From assembly GCA_031841125.1 (NCBI GenBank), contig CM063109.1, positions 5,370,321 through 5,434,320 of the forward strand: 64,000 nt of DNA. Direction: 5' to 3'. Within the stretch, counting starts at the first letter, position 1. Every line of letters begins with the position of its first letter. Of this stretch, positions 32,640-45,395 are shown one piece after another. The notes under the pieces are model-generated. The model was not told the origin of the DNA. It ran no database searches and was given only the letters and a program-made list of their open reading frames with translations. Both the position numbers and the translations under genes were made by a program. The DNA comes from Acanthococcus lagerstroemiae (lineage: Eukaryota; Arthropoda; Insecta; Hemiptera; Eriococcidae).

Positions 32640-35600
32640 AGACCGCTGTAAAGAGATACTGTCTAGCTGTTCTGCAGTTTTGAGCAGCGTTTCCTCAAAC
32701 ATTCTACACGAGTTTCATTATGACATAGCGAATAGTATCGAAGTTCATATCCACGAGCGCAGCAGCTCTGATTCGGTGGGTGCGATTAGATACTATTTTG
32801 GCAACTCCCAAGGTACTAAGTCAACATTCGTCTTAACTGGTCAACTTCGATACTTCTCCATTCCTATCGTGAGAGCTGAACTCGGTTTCTTTATGGGCAA
32901 CATCTATAACAATCAGAAATGAAGTAATTCTGCGTCGTAGTGATGTACTATTACCCTCGCAAACCTAACAACAATAAAGAAGACTAAGATGAATTCATTT
33001 GCACCTCTGTAAACTTGTTATACTTCTGTTTTCCCCTCGCTATTCCGTGGCCACTCTACCCCTCACATTTGCAACAATACTTAATTTCTCATCCTCGATA
33101 GTGGGTAAATTATTTACGAATAAAATGGTGAATCCCTCGTCGTCACCGCGGCTAGATTATTCCTTTAATGAATGCGGCACTTTATTCCTGCTTTCGACTA
33201 GACACGCTTCGAAACTGATACAAATTATCCTTTCAAATCTCTCGATTCTGATGCGAGTACGGTGCGCAACCGTTCTTTTATGGAAATTCACTGCTCGCAA
33301 TACGGTTTACATAAAAAACAGCGCAACACCCACTTCTGTAAACGACACTGGATTCACCAGCTGGTATATTCGAGAATTTTCCATCAAAGGCGGAGGCAAT
33401 AACGATGAACATTTTGAATGACGTTCACCTGGACGAGCCGAGGCGCCCTCAATGTCCGGGCTACAATATCAACATCCGCGGCACTCCATTCCATAGCTTT
33501 CACATTTTGCTATTGTAAGTTGAGCATGTCTGAAAACTCAACTGCTTAATGAAAATTTGATTAACCTATTCAAGAATTCATGCTCCACGCCAAGTCACAG
33601 CCACAAAGCAGACCATGAAGGTGAGTAGACTTGATTCAATCACAACGGATGTCGCCTTACTGGATCATCGCCCTACGAAGAAAGAGCTTTTCGATTCAGT
33701 GCCGATTGAACGAGAACGAAAATCGAGTAAACATCCAACTTAAGTGAGTGACCTAAGCCGCCAATCAGAATTGTTATTCTAATACGCTGCAAATAATGAT
33801 CGTATTCATTCAATACAGGTAGCACAAACGGGACGAGAGAGCAAGAAAACACATCATCCACCTGTCAGACTTAGGGGAAAACAAACAAACACACACACAC
33901 ACACACACACACACAAAGGCGATATCTGATGACTCATAATCGAATGATGCCAACGACCATATCATACCTTTTTTCCTAACTCTGTTTCTATCTACTGAAA
34001 TTTAATAGACCTCATTGATGCACGAGAAAACGACTTTCGGAGCAGAAGAAAAAACACGATCACGATTTAATGACTTAATTCGTTACAACATTTTTACACA
34101 TCAACGATAGGAAATTCCGATTATAAAACCAAATGTCAATTTCGCATGCTAATGAAGTCAGTTTTTATACTTCAACAAATTAACAAAATATAGGTTACTT
34201 CTCTAGTTCCCAAGAACACCACAGGTAATGGACGAACAAATGTCAGCTAATTACGGTGCCCAAGTAATTCAACACTAAATTTAATAAGGAATCGCACAAT
34301 GAGGAACAATCCTCAAAATTAAACGAATTCATGATACGAAAATCTAAGAAGTTATCAAAAGACAGAACAGGCGGTAGACAAAAATCCGAGAATAAGGCCC
34401 CTTTCCTTTCACATCCTCCTACCGGTAAATTAGATTTAGATTGCGCTAATTAAGTAACATACTGAATTCTAACGTACTGATTATCAAGATTAATAAGCCA
34501 AACATCAGTTTAATCGCTCTGTCACTTAATTGCAATGGTGCTTACGGCTGGCTGTCACATAGCCGGATCATTTGTTGGGTTGAAAAACTTGATTTAACTG
34601 TCTCAGCATCAGTCCAAAAGGTCAGGACAACCATTCGATTCAAAACGTTCCATATTATTGAACGGAAAACTATTTTACCCCTCCTTTCCCACGAAGTCAC
34701 CCGCGTGCTTGCACATGTTCCAACTAATGCTCTCTACGTCCCACACCAGAGCTGCCACGTATTGCTGATTACCCGACCAGCCACCCAATTCAAGAAGACT
34801 AAAATCTACACTTGACTGACTAAACCAGCGCCAGTCGCTAGCTCGAAGCTTCACGCCTCGCAAACTAAAAACCCAAATTCTAAGGGGAAAAAGTTCTTTT
34901 CTCCTTGAAGAATAACCGGAAACCTGGCTTTTGGCTAAGTCTTTTGGGGAAAACCAGCTTTTTGGACTCGCTGGCCTACCGACTGGCGACCAGCCCGGTG
35001 GCTCCAAACCTAGCCAGACTGGTCGAAAACAGGTCATTTCGCAATCCTGTCCCACACTATTTCACTACTGAGGGTTCGATTCATTCCAGTGAAAAATGAA
35101 ATTCTGGAAATCGAAGAAAAAAAAACGGATTAACCCTACATCATTCAAAGTTCATGTCTAGTCCGTAATAAATTTCGAATTTCTAGGCCATAAAAACCTG
35201 GCTTATTGTACATTAAGGAATTCATTCTGATTCCCCCTCCTCTTCCCAAGGATATGCTCACTTATGGAGCACACAGAGTCCACCATTCGGAAAAATTCAT
35301 GAATACCATCATTATAATGAATGCTAGCAAACCAATTCTCCCAATTCAACACGGTTTGAGTATGCGACACCGCAAAAAGTCGAGTGTATTTACTATGAAA
35401 GGATCAACAGCAATCTACATATCAACAACTAGTAAGCCAACAGCCTCGGATGGTCAGCCTTTTCAGAGCTGCTCGTTGTTACCCGATATCGCAACTCAAC
35501 AATTTCGAAATCACGTATATCTTGAAAGTTGGCAATAAGAAATCTGCGTTTTTCTATCCCACTGCGCAATTCGAGTACTGTGAAACCCTGTAACTTCTTC

Positions 35601-35990
35601 ATAGACACATTATTCGGACTCGAGAGAAAATAACCTTACTTGGAACCACCACAATTGTCCTCTCTATATAATTTTATATTTCCGCTTCATCCAAGTCCAT
35701 AGATCTTCTCCACGAATTTTCATCGACTTTGGGTACCCCAGAAGATGAAGCCCCATCAGCACGTCGTCAATATATATCGCTCACCACGATGCTTCAACTG
35801 TATCAAAGAATGGCATCCTCCTACATGATCAAATTCGGCAATGAGCTCATCCGAACCAGTCGACTGCTGCAATAGACGATTCAGACCAAACACAACAATT
35901 AGCCTAATTTGGTTAAATTAGTTACGTCTATTACCGACAAAGTAAACGCATTTCCGATGTTCGATTAAATAGTCCGGAAGGCTATTTATT
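32640..35990. other. No gene recognised
   Basis: Long interval with frames of 126-140 codons (32999-33421 +, 34675-35055 -) without known domains. CpG rises slightly at 33.0-33.4 kb. Apart from the (AC)n array I found no element. Confidence 0.4.
33889..33914. repeat. (AC)13 microsatellite
   Basis: Uninterrupted AC dinucleotides, 26 bp. Confidence 0.95.
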
Positions 35991-36233
35991 ATCAAGTCTG
36001 CAATTGCTGCACCCGCCACGGTCATCACGTCTAACCCTTCGCCGGCGATCCATTCCGCCATCTGACCTCCCGGGTGCACAAGTGCGTAAGCCAAATCACC
36101 GGCAGTAAAAGCGAAAGTGGACGCACGAGTGAGACACGGTTACCGCCAGACATGGGGAAAACAAAAAATACATTCTCAGCATTTATTCGGAAGTTTTCCA
36201 TAAGGTAAAATGGAAACGACAGAACCGGCGAAC

Positions 36234-36260
36234 GAGAGAGAGAGAGAGAGAGAGAGAGAG
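36234..36260. repeat. (GA)n microsatellite, 27 bp
   Basis: Uninterrupted GAGAG run, a strong GAGA-factor-type site cluster within a CpG-dense block. Confidence 0.95.
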
Positions 36261-36712
36261 TGCGAGATGGAAATCGCAGCAATGTAAACAAAAAGAAAAT
36301 TTTCGATAGCACTGGCAAGGCAAGGGTGAGCAGGGCCAGAAAATGTAGAAAAGGATGATAACATTCCGATTATGAGATGAAAAGGAACGAGCCACACGCA
36401 TACGACGAACAGAGACAAGAAGACAGAACCGACGAAGACAGCGTCAGAACAGAAAAACTATATAAAATTATCGTATATCCAACTCGGGAATCCCCTTCTT
36501 TTGGTAACACTGACTATAACAGCGGCGAATACGGGCAACACCGCGAGTTGGTTAATACACCACGAACGAAGGATACCAGTACGATGCAAGAGGTGCGGCG
36601 GCGGGGCGAAACGTGTAGAGTAAACGAGTCCAGAACGGCATTAAATAAAGGACACGAATACGGCTGGATGGCGGCGAGGAGCGCGGAGGGTTCAGAGAAA
36701 CAGCTTTCTACT

Positions 36713-36742
36713 TATAAAAGCAAACCTCCTCGACCTCTCACC
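36713..36742 (+). promoter_or_regulatory. TATA box with initiator-like site
   Basis: TATAAAAG at 36713-36720 is a consensus TATA box. TCTCACC, initiator-like, places a start near 36740, 27 bp downstream. A further TATATAAAA lies at about 36459. Downstream DNA is CpG-rich but has no long frame; the transcript's first exon could be non-coding. Confidence 0.4.
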
Positions 36743-37560
36743 ACGCCACAGCACCCACCGACTTCCCAATATCGCTACAGCGTACACTCACACTAACGCG
36801 CAACCGTCACGTCAGTCGACGCGCGTTTACGCACGCACACTAGCACACCGGTCGACGGGTATATACACAACGGCACAGCGGCTCGTATACTATCCGGCCA
36901 TGCAACGCGCTCGTTTCTAGTTAAGGGAACAGCGCAAATAACGGATGCTCGGGAAGCAAGGATCTTTCTACAAAATTGTACGTCAACTGCGTAATGTTAA
37001 CTTCCATTTAAACTTCTATCGTTTTTAACTTTTCGCCGACCGTATTTTTTCTATCAATCCATCTCTCTCGCACACTTATCCTTTTATTATTTATTCCGGT
37101 TATCTGCTTTGCTTCAGTCTTTCTATCGCTTCCGACGTTGACACTTTTTACAATATTTTATTGTTCCGCTTGGCAACTGTCGTGGGTCATTCTCTGACTA
37201 TTCTTTCTTTTTTTTCATCTCTTTTTTTTCTTTCTTTTTCATCATCATCAGGAATTCGAATGTATATATCGATATAAACCATGTGTACGAAACGAGTACG
37301 CGTAAATTACGTAATAAAACCGCATTTCGTCGCGGAAATATGGAAAGGTCTGGAGCGGAAGGACGGAGGAGGACAGACAGGGAAAGGAAGAACCCTGTAC
37401 CTGTGCAAATGAGTTCTTTTTGGCAAATCGGAAACGCTACGGAGACTTTTTGCAGAAGCGAATTTTGGCGAACTGAAGAAAACATGCTTTTCACCCGTCC
37501 GGTCCGTCTGGTGGATGGGACGGGGAAAACGTCCACCTGGTTTTGACTCGAGTCTGATGA

Positions 37561-38045
37561 CAGATTATTTGGAGTTCTTTGTTTCATGATTGTCAACTTC
37601 GGAGGACATATGGAATCCTCACGCAAGTTTGACAAGTAGTGTTGCACCAAACAGTGGTCGTGCAAATTCCAAGATTTTCAATCACCAGGGAAGACACACG
37701 AAATCACAGAAAACAAGTCAAACATGGAAGTAACATTCTTACGTTTATATAGATTTGCAACCAGTAGGAATATTGTCGCATCCAAAGCCTCCATTAGGAG
37801 AAAACCGAGGTATTCTAAGAAAATTAAGCATGCTTAGCTCCTAGTAAAAGAGGAAATTTTCATGAAGCCCTTGGCACAGGTGAAATTTACACCAACAACT
37901 ACGAGTATGTACATAAATAATATGGCCTTTTTCTTACTAGAGGATTTCTTCAGCCCTGCTCGTATCATTGTACATACGGATAAGGACTTCATGAGTCGAT
38001 TATACATGACATAGCTCGGACTACGTGTTACACATGTGTAGGTAT
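37561..38045. other. No gene recognised
   Basis: Featureless apart from short palindromic words (ACACATGTGT at 38030). Confidence 0.4.
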
Positions 38046-38046
38046 A

Positions 38047-38292
38047 ATGTATAATCGGTCTGCCATTTTGAATTCAGAAAGTGGGTCCAAAACTTGTCAT
38101 ATGATAAGAACTTTCAACTTTTTTGAAAATTTTAATAAGGTTTTGTTTTTACGTTCTACATATGTACATAATATGTATTATACTGTAGAATCATGTGGCA
38201 ATTATCATTCATCAATTCTGATTATTTATTCTTGGCGAGCTGCAAAATCTGAACTGATTCACTGCAATCAAAATGGCAGATCAATTGTATTC
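38047..38292. mobile_element. Inverted-repeat element with TGCCATTTTGA arms
   Basis: TAATCGGTCTGCCATTTTGA (38051-38070) pairs imperfectly with TCAAAATGGCAGATCAATT (38268-38286). A third, similar end (AAAATGGCGGATCAATTG, 39093-39110) lies 0.8 kb on, inverted relative to the left end, so a larger element 38027-39133 is an alternative reading. Non-coding. Confidence 0.55.
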
Positions 38293-38299
38293 ATTTGTA

Positions 38300-40524
38300 A
38301 AAACTGAGTCCCAACTGAGACTAGACAGAGTTGCTGAGTAATTTGACACAAAAATTGGCTGAATTCAATAGTCTTGAGAGGAGTAAACTTCTACGAAGTA
38401 CAATACCCGGACCAGATAACCAACTTCTGATTTGACAGCGCATTCGAAACTAGCGGGTATTTAGTTTTACAGAAAATTAGAAAGATTCCTACTCCAAATG
38501 TTGCATTGATATTTGGTATTTCTTTGATAGGATCCCAATTTCACAACCAATATAAAAATTATATACTTCTCAGCAAACCACGAATTCGCTCATCTGTATC
38601 AACTTCATGATCACAATGCATTTAGGCACTCTCCCCTCGCCTCTAAACGCGTTCAGGCCCCTATTTATACGAATTTGAATGGGAACTGTAAGCTGCGAAA
38701 ACTGAGCTGTTTCATTTCCTGGCCACGCATCCCACAACACCAAGAAAACTACTATTCGCAACCGGGCTCCAACCTTAACAACATAATACACTTCGAGGGT
38801 GTCCACCGAGGTCACAAAATAAAAGTGGGGACCAAGTATCATATTTATAGATTTCGAAGCCATCTCAGTTTTGCACTGTCCATTCTTAATGAGACTTTTA
38901 TTTAAAAATTCGTAGGTTTTACGTTTATTCAGGAAAAATAATTCCATTTTGAATTTTCGGAGGACTTTCTATCAATTTGGAAACCTCGGGAACTAGGAAC
39001 CTTTTTCGAAAGGAGGGATTTTTGAAGAGTTGAAGTGCAGAAATTGACCCAATCTTGGAACGGAAAGATTTTGAATTGCCCATTATGCAATTAAAATGGC
39101 GGATCAATTGAGCCCACGTGTAACTATACAGCCCTAGTAGTGAAGATGTGCATCTAGGAGGAAAACTGTTCGAACGAGTGAAGATATAATCCTCTACATA
39201 TTTTCAATGTACACTCGGTAAATCCATTTCCATGCGCGTGGTTATAAATTCAAGAATTGCGACAGTGGCTAGTTACGATCGGTGGTGAGTAAATCCACTT
39301 TACAGTTAACTAGAGGCCATTCATCATCCTTCGAGACCACAATTATTTGTAAAAGGTGATGAATATTGTCATGTTCATAGCTGATCCCTTGTACAATCAC
39401 GGCCGATTCAAGACACCAATAATTATATTTGATGAAACCTTCGCAGAAGCCAACCAAACCTTCCTTGAAATCCATCTAGCTTTATTTTCGAAAAGATTAC
39501 ACGATATTACTTTTACAGCCAGTTTCAAACATGTTTCATACGCTGATGTTCCATAAAAGATGAGTAACAACGGTTATAACACGGAAAATAACCGCAGAAT
39601 CAGAATATTGTCCTTTAATGCCATTTGAATTATTCACAAGCGATAATTATTTCTCACTATTCGAGAATTACTTTGCATTTATACATTTTTTAATACAGAA
39701 ATGCCACTACTCGATTTTTTTTAACTTAGATAATACGACGCATTTCACTACATCTCAATGAAATGAACATACGTATCACAACGGCAGGGGCTGTATCAAG
39801 TGAGAAATGCAAAACTTTTTAAGCCGGAAAGAGACGCTCATCATAAGCACAGTCCATATGTCGATGCAAGGAGCTTACAGATGTGGATGGAACAAGATTC
39901 GATTCCTATTGATGGACTTTCCTGATCCGAGTTCAACAATTCAATGGCTCCAAGTCTTCAGCACAGATCACTGTCTTTAAAATTAATTCAATATTCGCTG
40001 TTGAATGTTCAGCAAATAGGCGCTCAAGTGTGATGTTAACAGAGAGTTTAAGTTACAAAAATCGAATAACCGAATATGCTAAAGAAACGTAAGAAAGACG
40101 TCTATTAGTATACTCTGTTATGAACTTTGACAACGCTTGGTTATTTTTCCCATGACAGTGACTAGTTCTGGGCGGCATCTCACCTATATACTGAATTAAT
40201 TTTATAAACAGAAAAAAGAGAGGAATACTACTCTCAGGTCCTCCTGACAATTCAAAATAATAAATGTTTAAAAAATGCAACAGGTATAGACTATAAGAAA
40301 TTGGTTTCTTGACCCACCACCCTGAAAGTCTGATTAATGTAAGCTTAAAATTTGGTGGCTACTGCAATACGATACCCAACGCACCAATAAAACTTCAGCT
40401 TAATAACAGCAATTTCGAAGGCAACATCGCCCTTAAATAATCAAATCAATATATAAAACTTGATCGACTAAAGCAACAGTATGATGCGTTAAAAAAATAA
40501 TAAAATAAAAAACCAGAAGTCTTT
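38300..40524. other. No gene recognised
   Basis: AT-rich. Overlapping frames (125 codons - and 76 codons + at 38.6-38.9 kb) show no domain. Contains the lone AAAATGGCGG end at 39093-39102. Confidence 0.4.
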
Positions 40525-40880
40525 AGGGTATCTACCGGAACTGACAAGTACAAAAAGATGACTTTAGATGACCTTTATCCAATTTTTTAGAAGCCTCGAA
40601 AAATTGTTGTTCGCTTCGATTGCTTACTTTTCTATTTCTTCCCTACTTCTAATGTTGCATTTAAAACATCACTCCTATTCTTTCTTGTCATTTCATTCAT
40701 ACTCACTGACTATACTCATTAGTTGATCTCTGTACAGTAAACTTATGTTATTTTGACAGTTTCTTCCAATTACTCAATAGAATAAAAATTTTTTAGATGA
40801 CCTACAGCGAAAAAGATGACTTCAAATGATTTAGATGGCATCTTATCCAAACAGACGACTTAGATGATCAATAAATAACC
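40525..40880. mobile_element. Decayed member of the CAGGGTGTCTACC family
   Basis: AGGGTATCTACCGG (40525-40538) resembles the family end. Interior AGATGACTT words recur near both sides, as in the intact copies at 23280 and 27960. No clean right end; a 20-nt poly-A run follows at 40890. Confidence 0.4.
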
Positions 40881-40909
40881 TGGTCTTATAAAAAAAAAAA
40901 AAAAAAAAA

Positions 40910-41545
40910 CACCACCGGTATCCAAACTACGGGTTTTCGACACAGCTAACTACCACCGCAACCACAAAACCACAATAGCTCAAGTGTATCAGTACCAACA
41001 TTTGCTATACTCGAACTGACGTACCAGAGTACTTGTACAACTGAAAACAAACTGAGTCTACATAATCACTGCACCCCCTTCCTCAATGTGAAATCAACTG
41101 ATTCAGAGTGGACATAGCATGACCTAAATATAAGAAAGGAACTTATTAGCGCCAAATATTGTCGTCGTAATTTCATTAAACAAATACCGAGTGGGCCTCG
41201 TGATCCCATCAACGTCGAAAATTTCATCAACAGTTGATTCTGCGAAAAAATGATAATTGTCATAGATGTATTCGTAAATATCAGAAAAAAACAAATCGAC
41301 AGGACTTACGGTCGGCGAGCCGATTTTATAAGGAAAATCAACTCTACGCACACTAAGTACCTCTTATTCTCGACTTACCAGGCCACTGATCTCATTTTCG
41401 AACTCAAATCGCATTTACAGTTATGAGAGTACGTTACAAAAATTTAAGCTATGTCAATAAATCAAATGACTGGAGTGATGGGTGACTCAATTTCCACCTA
41501 GAACTTATATTACCCCTCTTGACTCCTCCCCGGATGATTTAAATT
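40910..41545. other. No gene recognised
   Basis: No supportable coding, RNA or repeat feature. Confidence 0.4.
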
Positions 41546-42900
41546 AATCTATGAACGCGATCTCAAGTTTCATTTTTGTTGACATATCAAAATTTCAATT
41601 CCCTAATACCGTACAGCTCCTCTCGCTATCGTCGGACATGATTCGGATCAAGCAAATAAATATCGCGATCATCGCACAAGGCTACACTTCAATTGCCCAA
41701 AAAGATAGAACGAAAGAAAAAACAGATCGTCATACCCTAATGTTAGAAGGAACGAAAACACAGGGTCACAGATTTTCACAAATGCCGAACAATACTGATA
41801 ATACTGCGAAAGATGGAAGAAGCCAACTCATAGTCTTGCATCGAAGGAAATTCCATCCGAGTTTCTATTTCTTTTCGATTCTCACATCCGCGAAGCTCTC
41901 AATGCCTGCCATCATCTCGGGCTTCCACCGAAAACATCCACCACACTACCGCTGGCCACCAAATTCGAACACCCCGATCCGAACCGGTCGAATGGCGATT
42001 TCAAATCGCTCCAAAAAGCGGCCACCTCGGCGCAGGCGAAACGACACAGAACACAGATCAAACGGCGCCGCTCCCCTCGGAGCAGGTAATTACTGCGGCG
42101 CGTAAATAGGGATACCCGGGCGGGCACGCGACCGATCCGCTAAATCATCTTCGCCATCACCGCGTAAAACGACACATTTGAAAAAGAATAACAACCTGTC
42201 GTAAAAAATATTCGAAAACTTGTTTACTATAATTATGACGTCACGTATGCACGTTTCCGCGCGCTACTCTCTGGCTACCCTGCCACTACCTACCTACCTA
42301 CTACCCATTTTGATTTATTACGATCTCTTTCGGGTACATACTACATCGACCCAGAGGAGAAACAGGGTCAACGTTAAATTATTTGGTTAACGACTCGGAA
42401 GACTAAGAGTCACCACCGCTACTTCCTCCACGAGCAGAAGACAGAGGAGGAGGAGGAGGAACAACGACACACGAAATAATATTTACAACTGTAGAAAACG
42501 AAAAAGAAAAAAAAATGCATCTCAGATAACGGTAGTGTGCGCATTCTTTTCTCGCCAAGCTGCCGCCAATATATTACTTAATTAACGATCGTTTTTAAAC
42601 CGTTTTTTTCCTTATCACTTTAGGTCGTACATACATACATACATACACATGCATAGCCTCGTGTACGCACACGTCGCACACCATTTCTCTACTTTTATTC
42701 CACCAAGACGGACGCGCCAACAACGTGACATCGTACATGCATGTGGTGTGGTTTCGGCGAAAGCAGCTACGTAAGGAGAAAGAACTCAAGTTCGTGTTAC
42801 CGTTTCCGCCGTACGAGCCACGAGGACAGGATATCATTCCAAACGACAACGAAATGTAGGAGCGCTGGTGTCAAGACGAAACGGGGACAGGTGATCAAAT
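41546..42900. promoter_or_regulatory. CpG-enriched block with microsatellites
   Basis: CpG-rich especially at 41880-42160 and 42720-42850. The open frame 41551-42105 (+, 184 codons) has no recognised domain and an Arg-rich tail from GC-rich DNA. It includes (GAGG)n-like 42444-42460 and (ACAT)n 42629-42648. Probable regulatory DNA. Confidence 0.38.
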
Positions 42901-43796
42901 TTAAAATTACGCCGCCTCGTATGACCTTATCACAATTTTCAAAAAATTGTAGGAAATTAAGCAAACACTATACATTTTCCCAATATGAGGTGAAGAAAGC
43001 AGAAAGTCGCACATTTGAACTCACTTGAAACAGTTTTTGCAGTGGGTGTTGCTCAAAAGAAGAGGTGGTTATCCCTCGTTCACATTCCATAAGAAAACGG
43101 CCAATTTTCAAACTTTCTTCCCGTGCACTGTAGAGTACTTCGGTCGAAGAAAACATTTTTCGAATCCATTTCGAGTTTGTAACATCCTACCCAAGTTTGA
43201 AATCCTGTTCTGTTAGTTCCACAAAGCGTTACCAGATATCAGCCACTTCGATTGGAGAGCCAATTCGGAAGTACGAGGTTATTTTCGGCACCGCTACAAT
43301 CGCACTGAGGCGTACTCCACACCGCTCATGGAAATTATATTCCTCAACGAGTAACAAATCCTTGTCACTTCGCAGGACTACTTACGAGTATCATAACATT
43401 ATCAACAGGGTAGTAACCATCACCCGAGAAGGTGGAATAATACGCCTAGGTAATGACCAAGTTCAACTGCGTGTGTGAAAACAAGTACGAAGAATGTCGG
43501 CAACAAATGCACCAGTGCACGCACAGTGCTGTCCATACAGAAGAAAATTTGTGGTTCTCCATTACATAATTAAAACTGAGATTAGGTACTTAATGATGAA
43601 ATTAGAAAGATCAATAAGAGAATGCGACAGTACATGATATTACGTGAATCAACGAAATTACACAAATACGCCGACAAGTAATTCAAAATGGGTGAGTAGA
43701 AAAGGCAAAATTACAAGAAGCTGAGGCAAGAGGCTTAAGCGGCTAACCAATGGTTTTGGATGGTTCGCCCACTCACTCCCACAGACCATCAAATCT
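42901..43796. other. No gene recognised
   Basis: Short frames only, no repeat structure found. Confidence 0.4.
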
Positions 43797-43804
43797 ACCT
43801 GTCC

Positions 43805-43985
43805 CAGTGGCGTAGCCACTATTTTCCCAAGGAAGGGGGAGGGGAGGAGAAAAATAAGATTTTCAAGGCAGAAAAAGTCGAAAATTGAGGAATTTTTCAA
43901 AAATCGCCGATATTAGAGGACTATGTAAAAAAAACTGAGGGGGATGGAGGCACGTACCCCGAGCCCCCTCGACGCTACGCCACTG
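43805..43985. mobile_element. hAT-like MITE, ends CAGTGGCGTAGC
   Basis: CAGTGGCGTAGCC (43805-43817) faces an imperfect complement, GACGCTACGCCACTG (43971-43985). Flanks ACCTGTCC (43797-43804) and ACCTATCC (43986-43993) form an 8-bp duplication with one change. G-rich and C-rich tracts lie subterminally. CAGTGGCGTAG ends with 8-bp duplications fit hAT. Non-coding, 181 bp. Its right end also occurs alone at 19285-19299. Confidence 0.88.
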
Positions 43986-43993
43986 ACCTATCC

Positions 43994-44548
43994 ATTTCTT
44001 CTTCACTTCTAATGGCCGCGAAAATGAGAACATTTCTATCCTTCGTATCGCCCCTTTACTGTTTTACGGGGGGGGGGGGATGTACTGAACATGAACTGCA
44101 GCAAATAGTAGGACATTTGAAAATAGTTCAGAACTCGTTCTTTGTCACTCATACAAATTTTCGAAGTCCATTAGCTCTTCATTTACCAATACTACAAAAA
44201 TGGGTACACATATAGCTGTTTTTTTCGAAACGCAAGAAGTCCATATTTCGAAATTACTCAAGAAACACAAGAAACGGGTCAGCTGATTTCAATTCTGATT
44301 TTCTTTCCTCCGATTAGCTAGCTTTAACTTAACATATATCACCTGGAAATTTGATTTTTAAAACTAAAATATTCGCGAAAGCTGAAGACAATTCTTATAA
44401 CTGGACTTACTAGGTTTTGGAATTGGATAATATCCCGAATGGACTTACAATTAATTTTTTCCATTGGGATGACGAAAGAAAATGATTTTTTCACAATTCG
44501 ATAAAATGAGTTGGAGACGCATCACTCTATTCTATTCGGGAAAGGGGA
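43994..44548. other. No gene recognised
   Basis: A G12 run at 44068-44079. No coding or repeat feature supported. Confidence 0.4.
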
Positions 44549-45395
44549 ATTGCACTTTGTGCGTTTTCTGAGAATGAGCTTTTTCTTAGAGCAATTGAGG
44601 ATCGGATTTCCGAAACGCGCTTAGTCCAAAAAATCGAAAATCGAGTTTTTAGCGCAATCTGGTGGAGAAAGTCCACCTTTCGAAGTTGGTTTCACGATTT
44701 TATCACGACTTAGAGCCAGCTAAACCTTTCTTTTGTTCTTTTTTATAATACTGACTTACTTTTTTTTCCTTCAAATTTCATGAATACAAGACTCTTGCAC
44801 TTTGTGCGTTTTCTGAGAATGAGCTTTTTCTTAGAGCAAATGAGGACCGGATTTCCAAGACGCGCTTAGTCCAAAAAAGCGAAAGTCGTGTTTTCAGCGC
44901 AATCTGGTGGAGGAAGTCAAAAGGCACCTTTCGAAGTTGGTTTCACGATTTTATCACGACTTAGAGACGGCTGTAAGCAACACCCGCTTTTTTCTGTTCA
45001 GGGGGAGGGGGGAATGTCTGAAGAGCGGAGGGAGGGGGCATTGTTCACGTATGCCTCGTTCACCGGAATGGTCGTCTTTAAGCTGTATCTTCCGATTTAC
45101 GACAGTTTCTAGGCCAAAATGTACAAATTTTGAAAAACGAGCCAAGTCCACGACTTTCCCCGCTTTGCACTCTTCGTAGCTCGAAGACTGTTCGCACGCC
45201 GACCTTCATACTGAGGTGGTATTAGCATTGAACCCTCCTCTTGCCATTCACCCAGCTGAAACAATGTTACCCACTTATCGTTCGCGAGTCAGAATGTTTT
45301 TTTTTTCTCGATTTCCCAACATTCCGTTTTTTGGACTAAGCGCGTTTTGGAAGTTAGGTCCTCAACTATTGGAAAAAACTAAGAAAAATAATATT
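44549..45395. mobile_element. Complex foldback: duplicated arm plus inverted arm
   Basis: A unit of about 173-178 bp (TTGCACTTTGTGCGTTTTCT, then ACGCGCTTAGTCCAAAAAA, then TTTATCACGACTTAGAG) occurs twice directly, at 44549-44721 and 44795-44972. Part of it recurs inverted at 45328-45395 (TTTTTTGGACTAAGCGCG). This looks like a foldback element with a duplicated left arm. The interior has a GC-rich stretch of uncertain origin. Frames inside are spurious. Confidence 0.7.

Larger units (their letters stand above)
36000..37560. promoter_or_regulatory. CpG-dense block with GA array and TATA box
   Basis: CpG-rich, transposon-free, with a perfect GA array at 36234-36260 and a TATA box at 36713. Frames on both strands (139-155 codons) derive partly from simple sequence and have no recognised domain. 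The best promoter candidate of the window. Confidence 0.48.

Noticed and set aside
33889..33914. CRISPR or other programmed repeat array
   Set aside because: All short-period repeats here are microsatellites or decayed minisatellites; no regularly spaced conserved repeats with unique spacers.
35050..35080. B-box-like GGGTTCGATTCATTCC
   Set aside because: No A box or cloverleaf upstream; probably chance.
41551..42105. 184-codon open frame on +
   Set aside because: No recognisable domain, low-complexity Arg/Asn/His tail, no start context or splice sites that I could defend.
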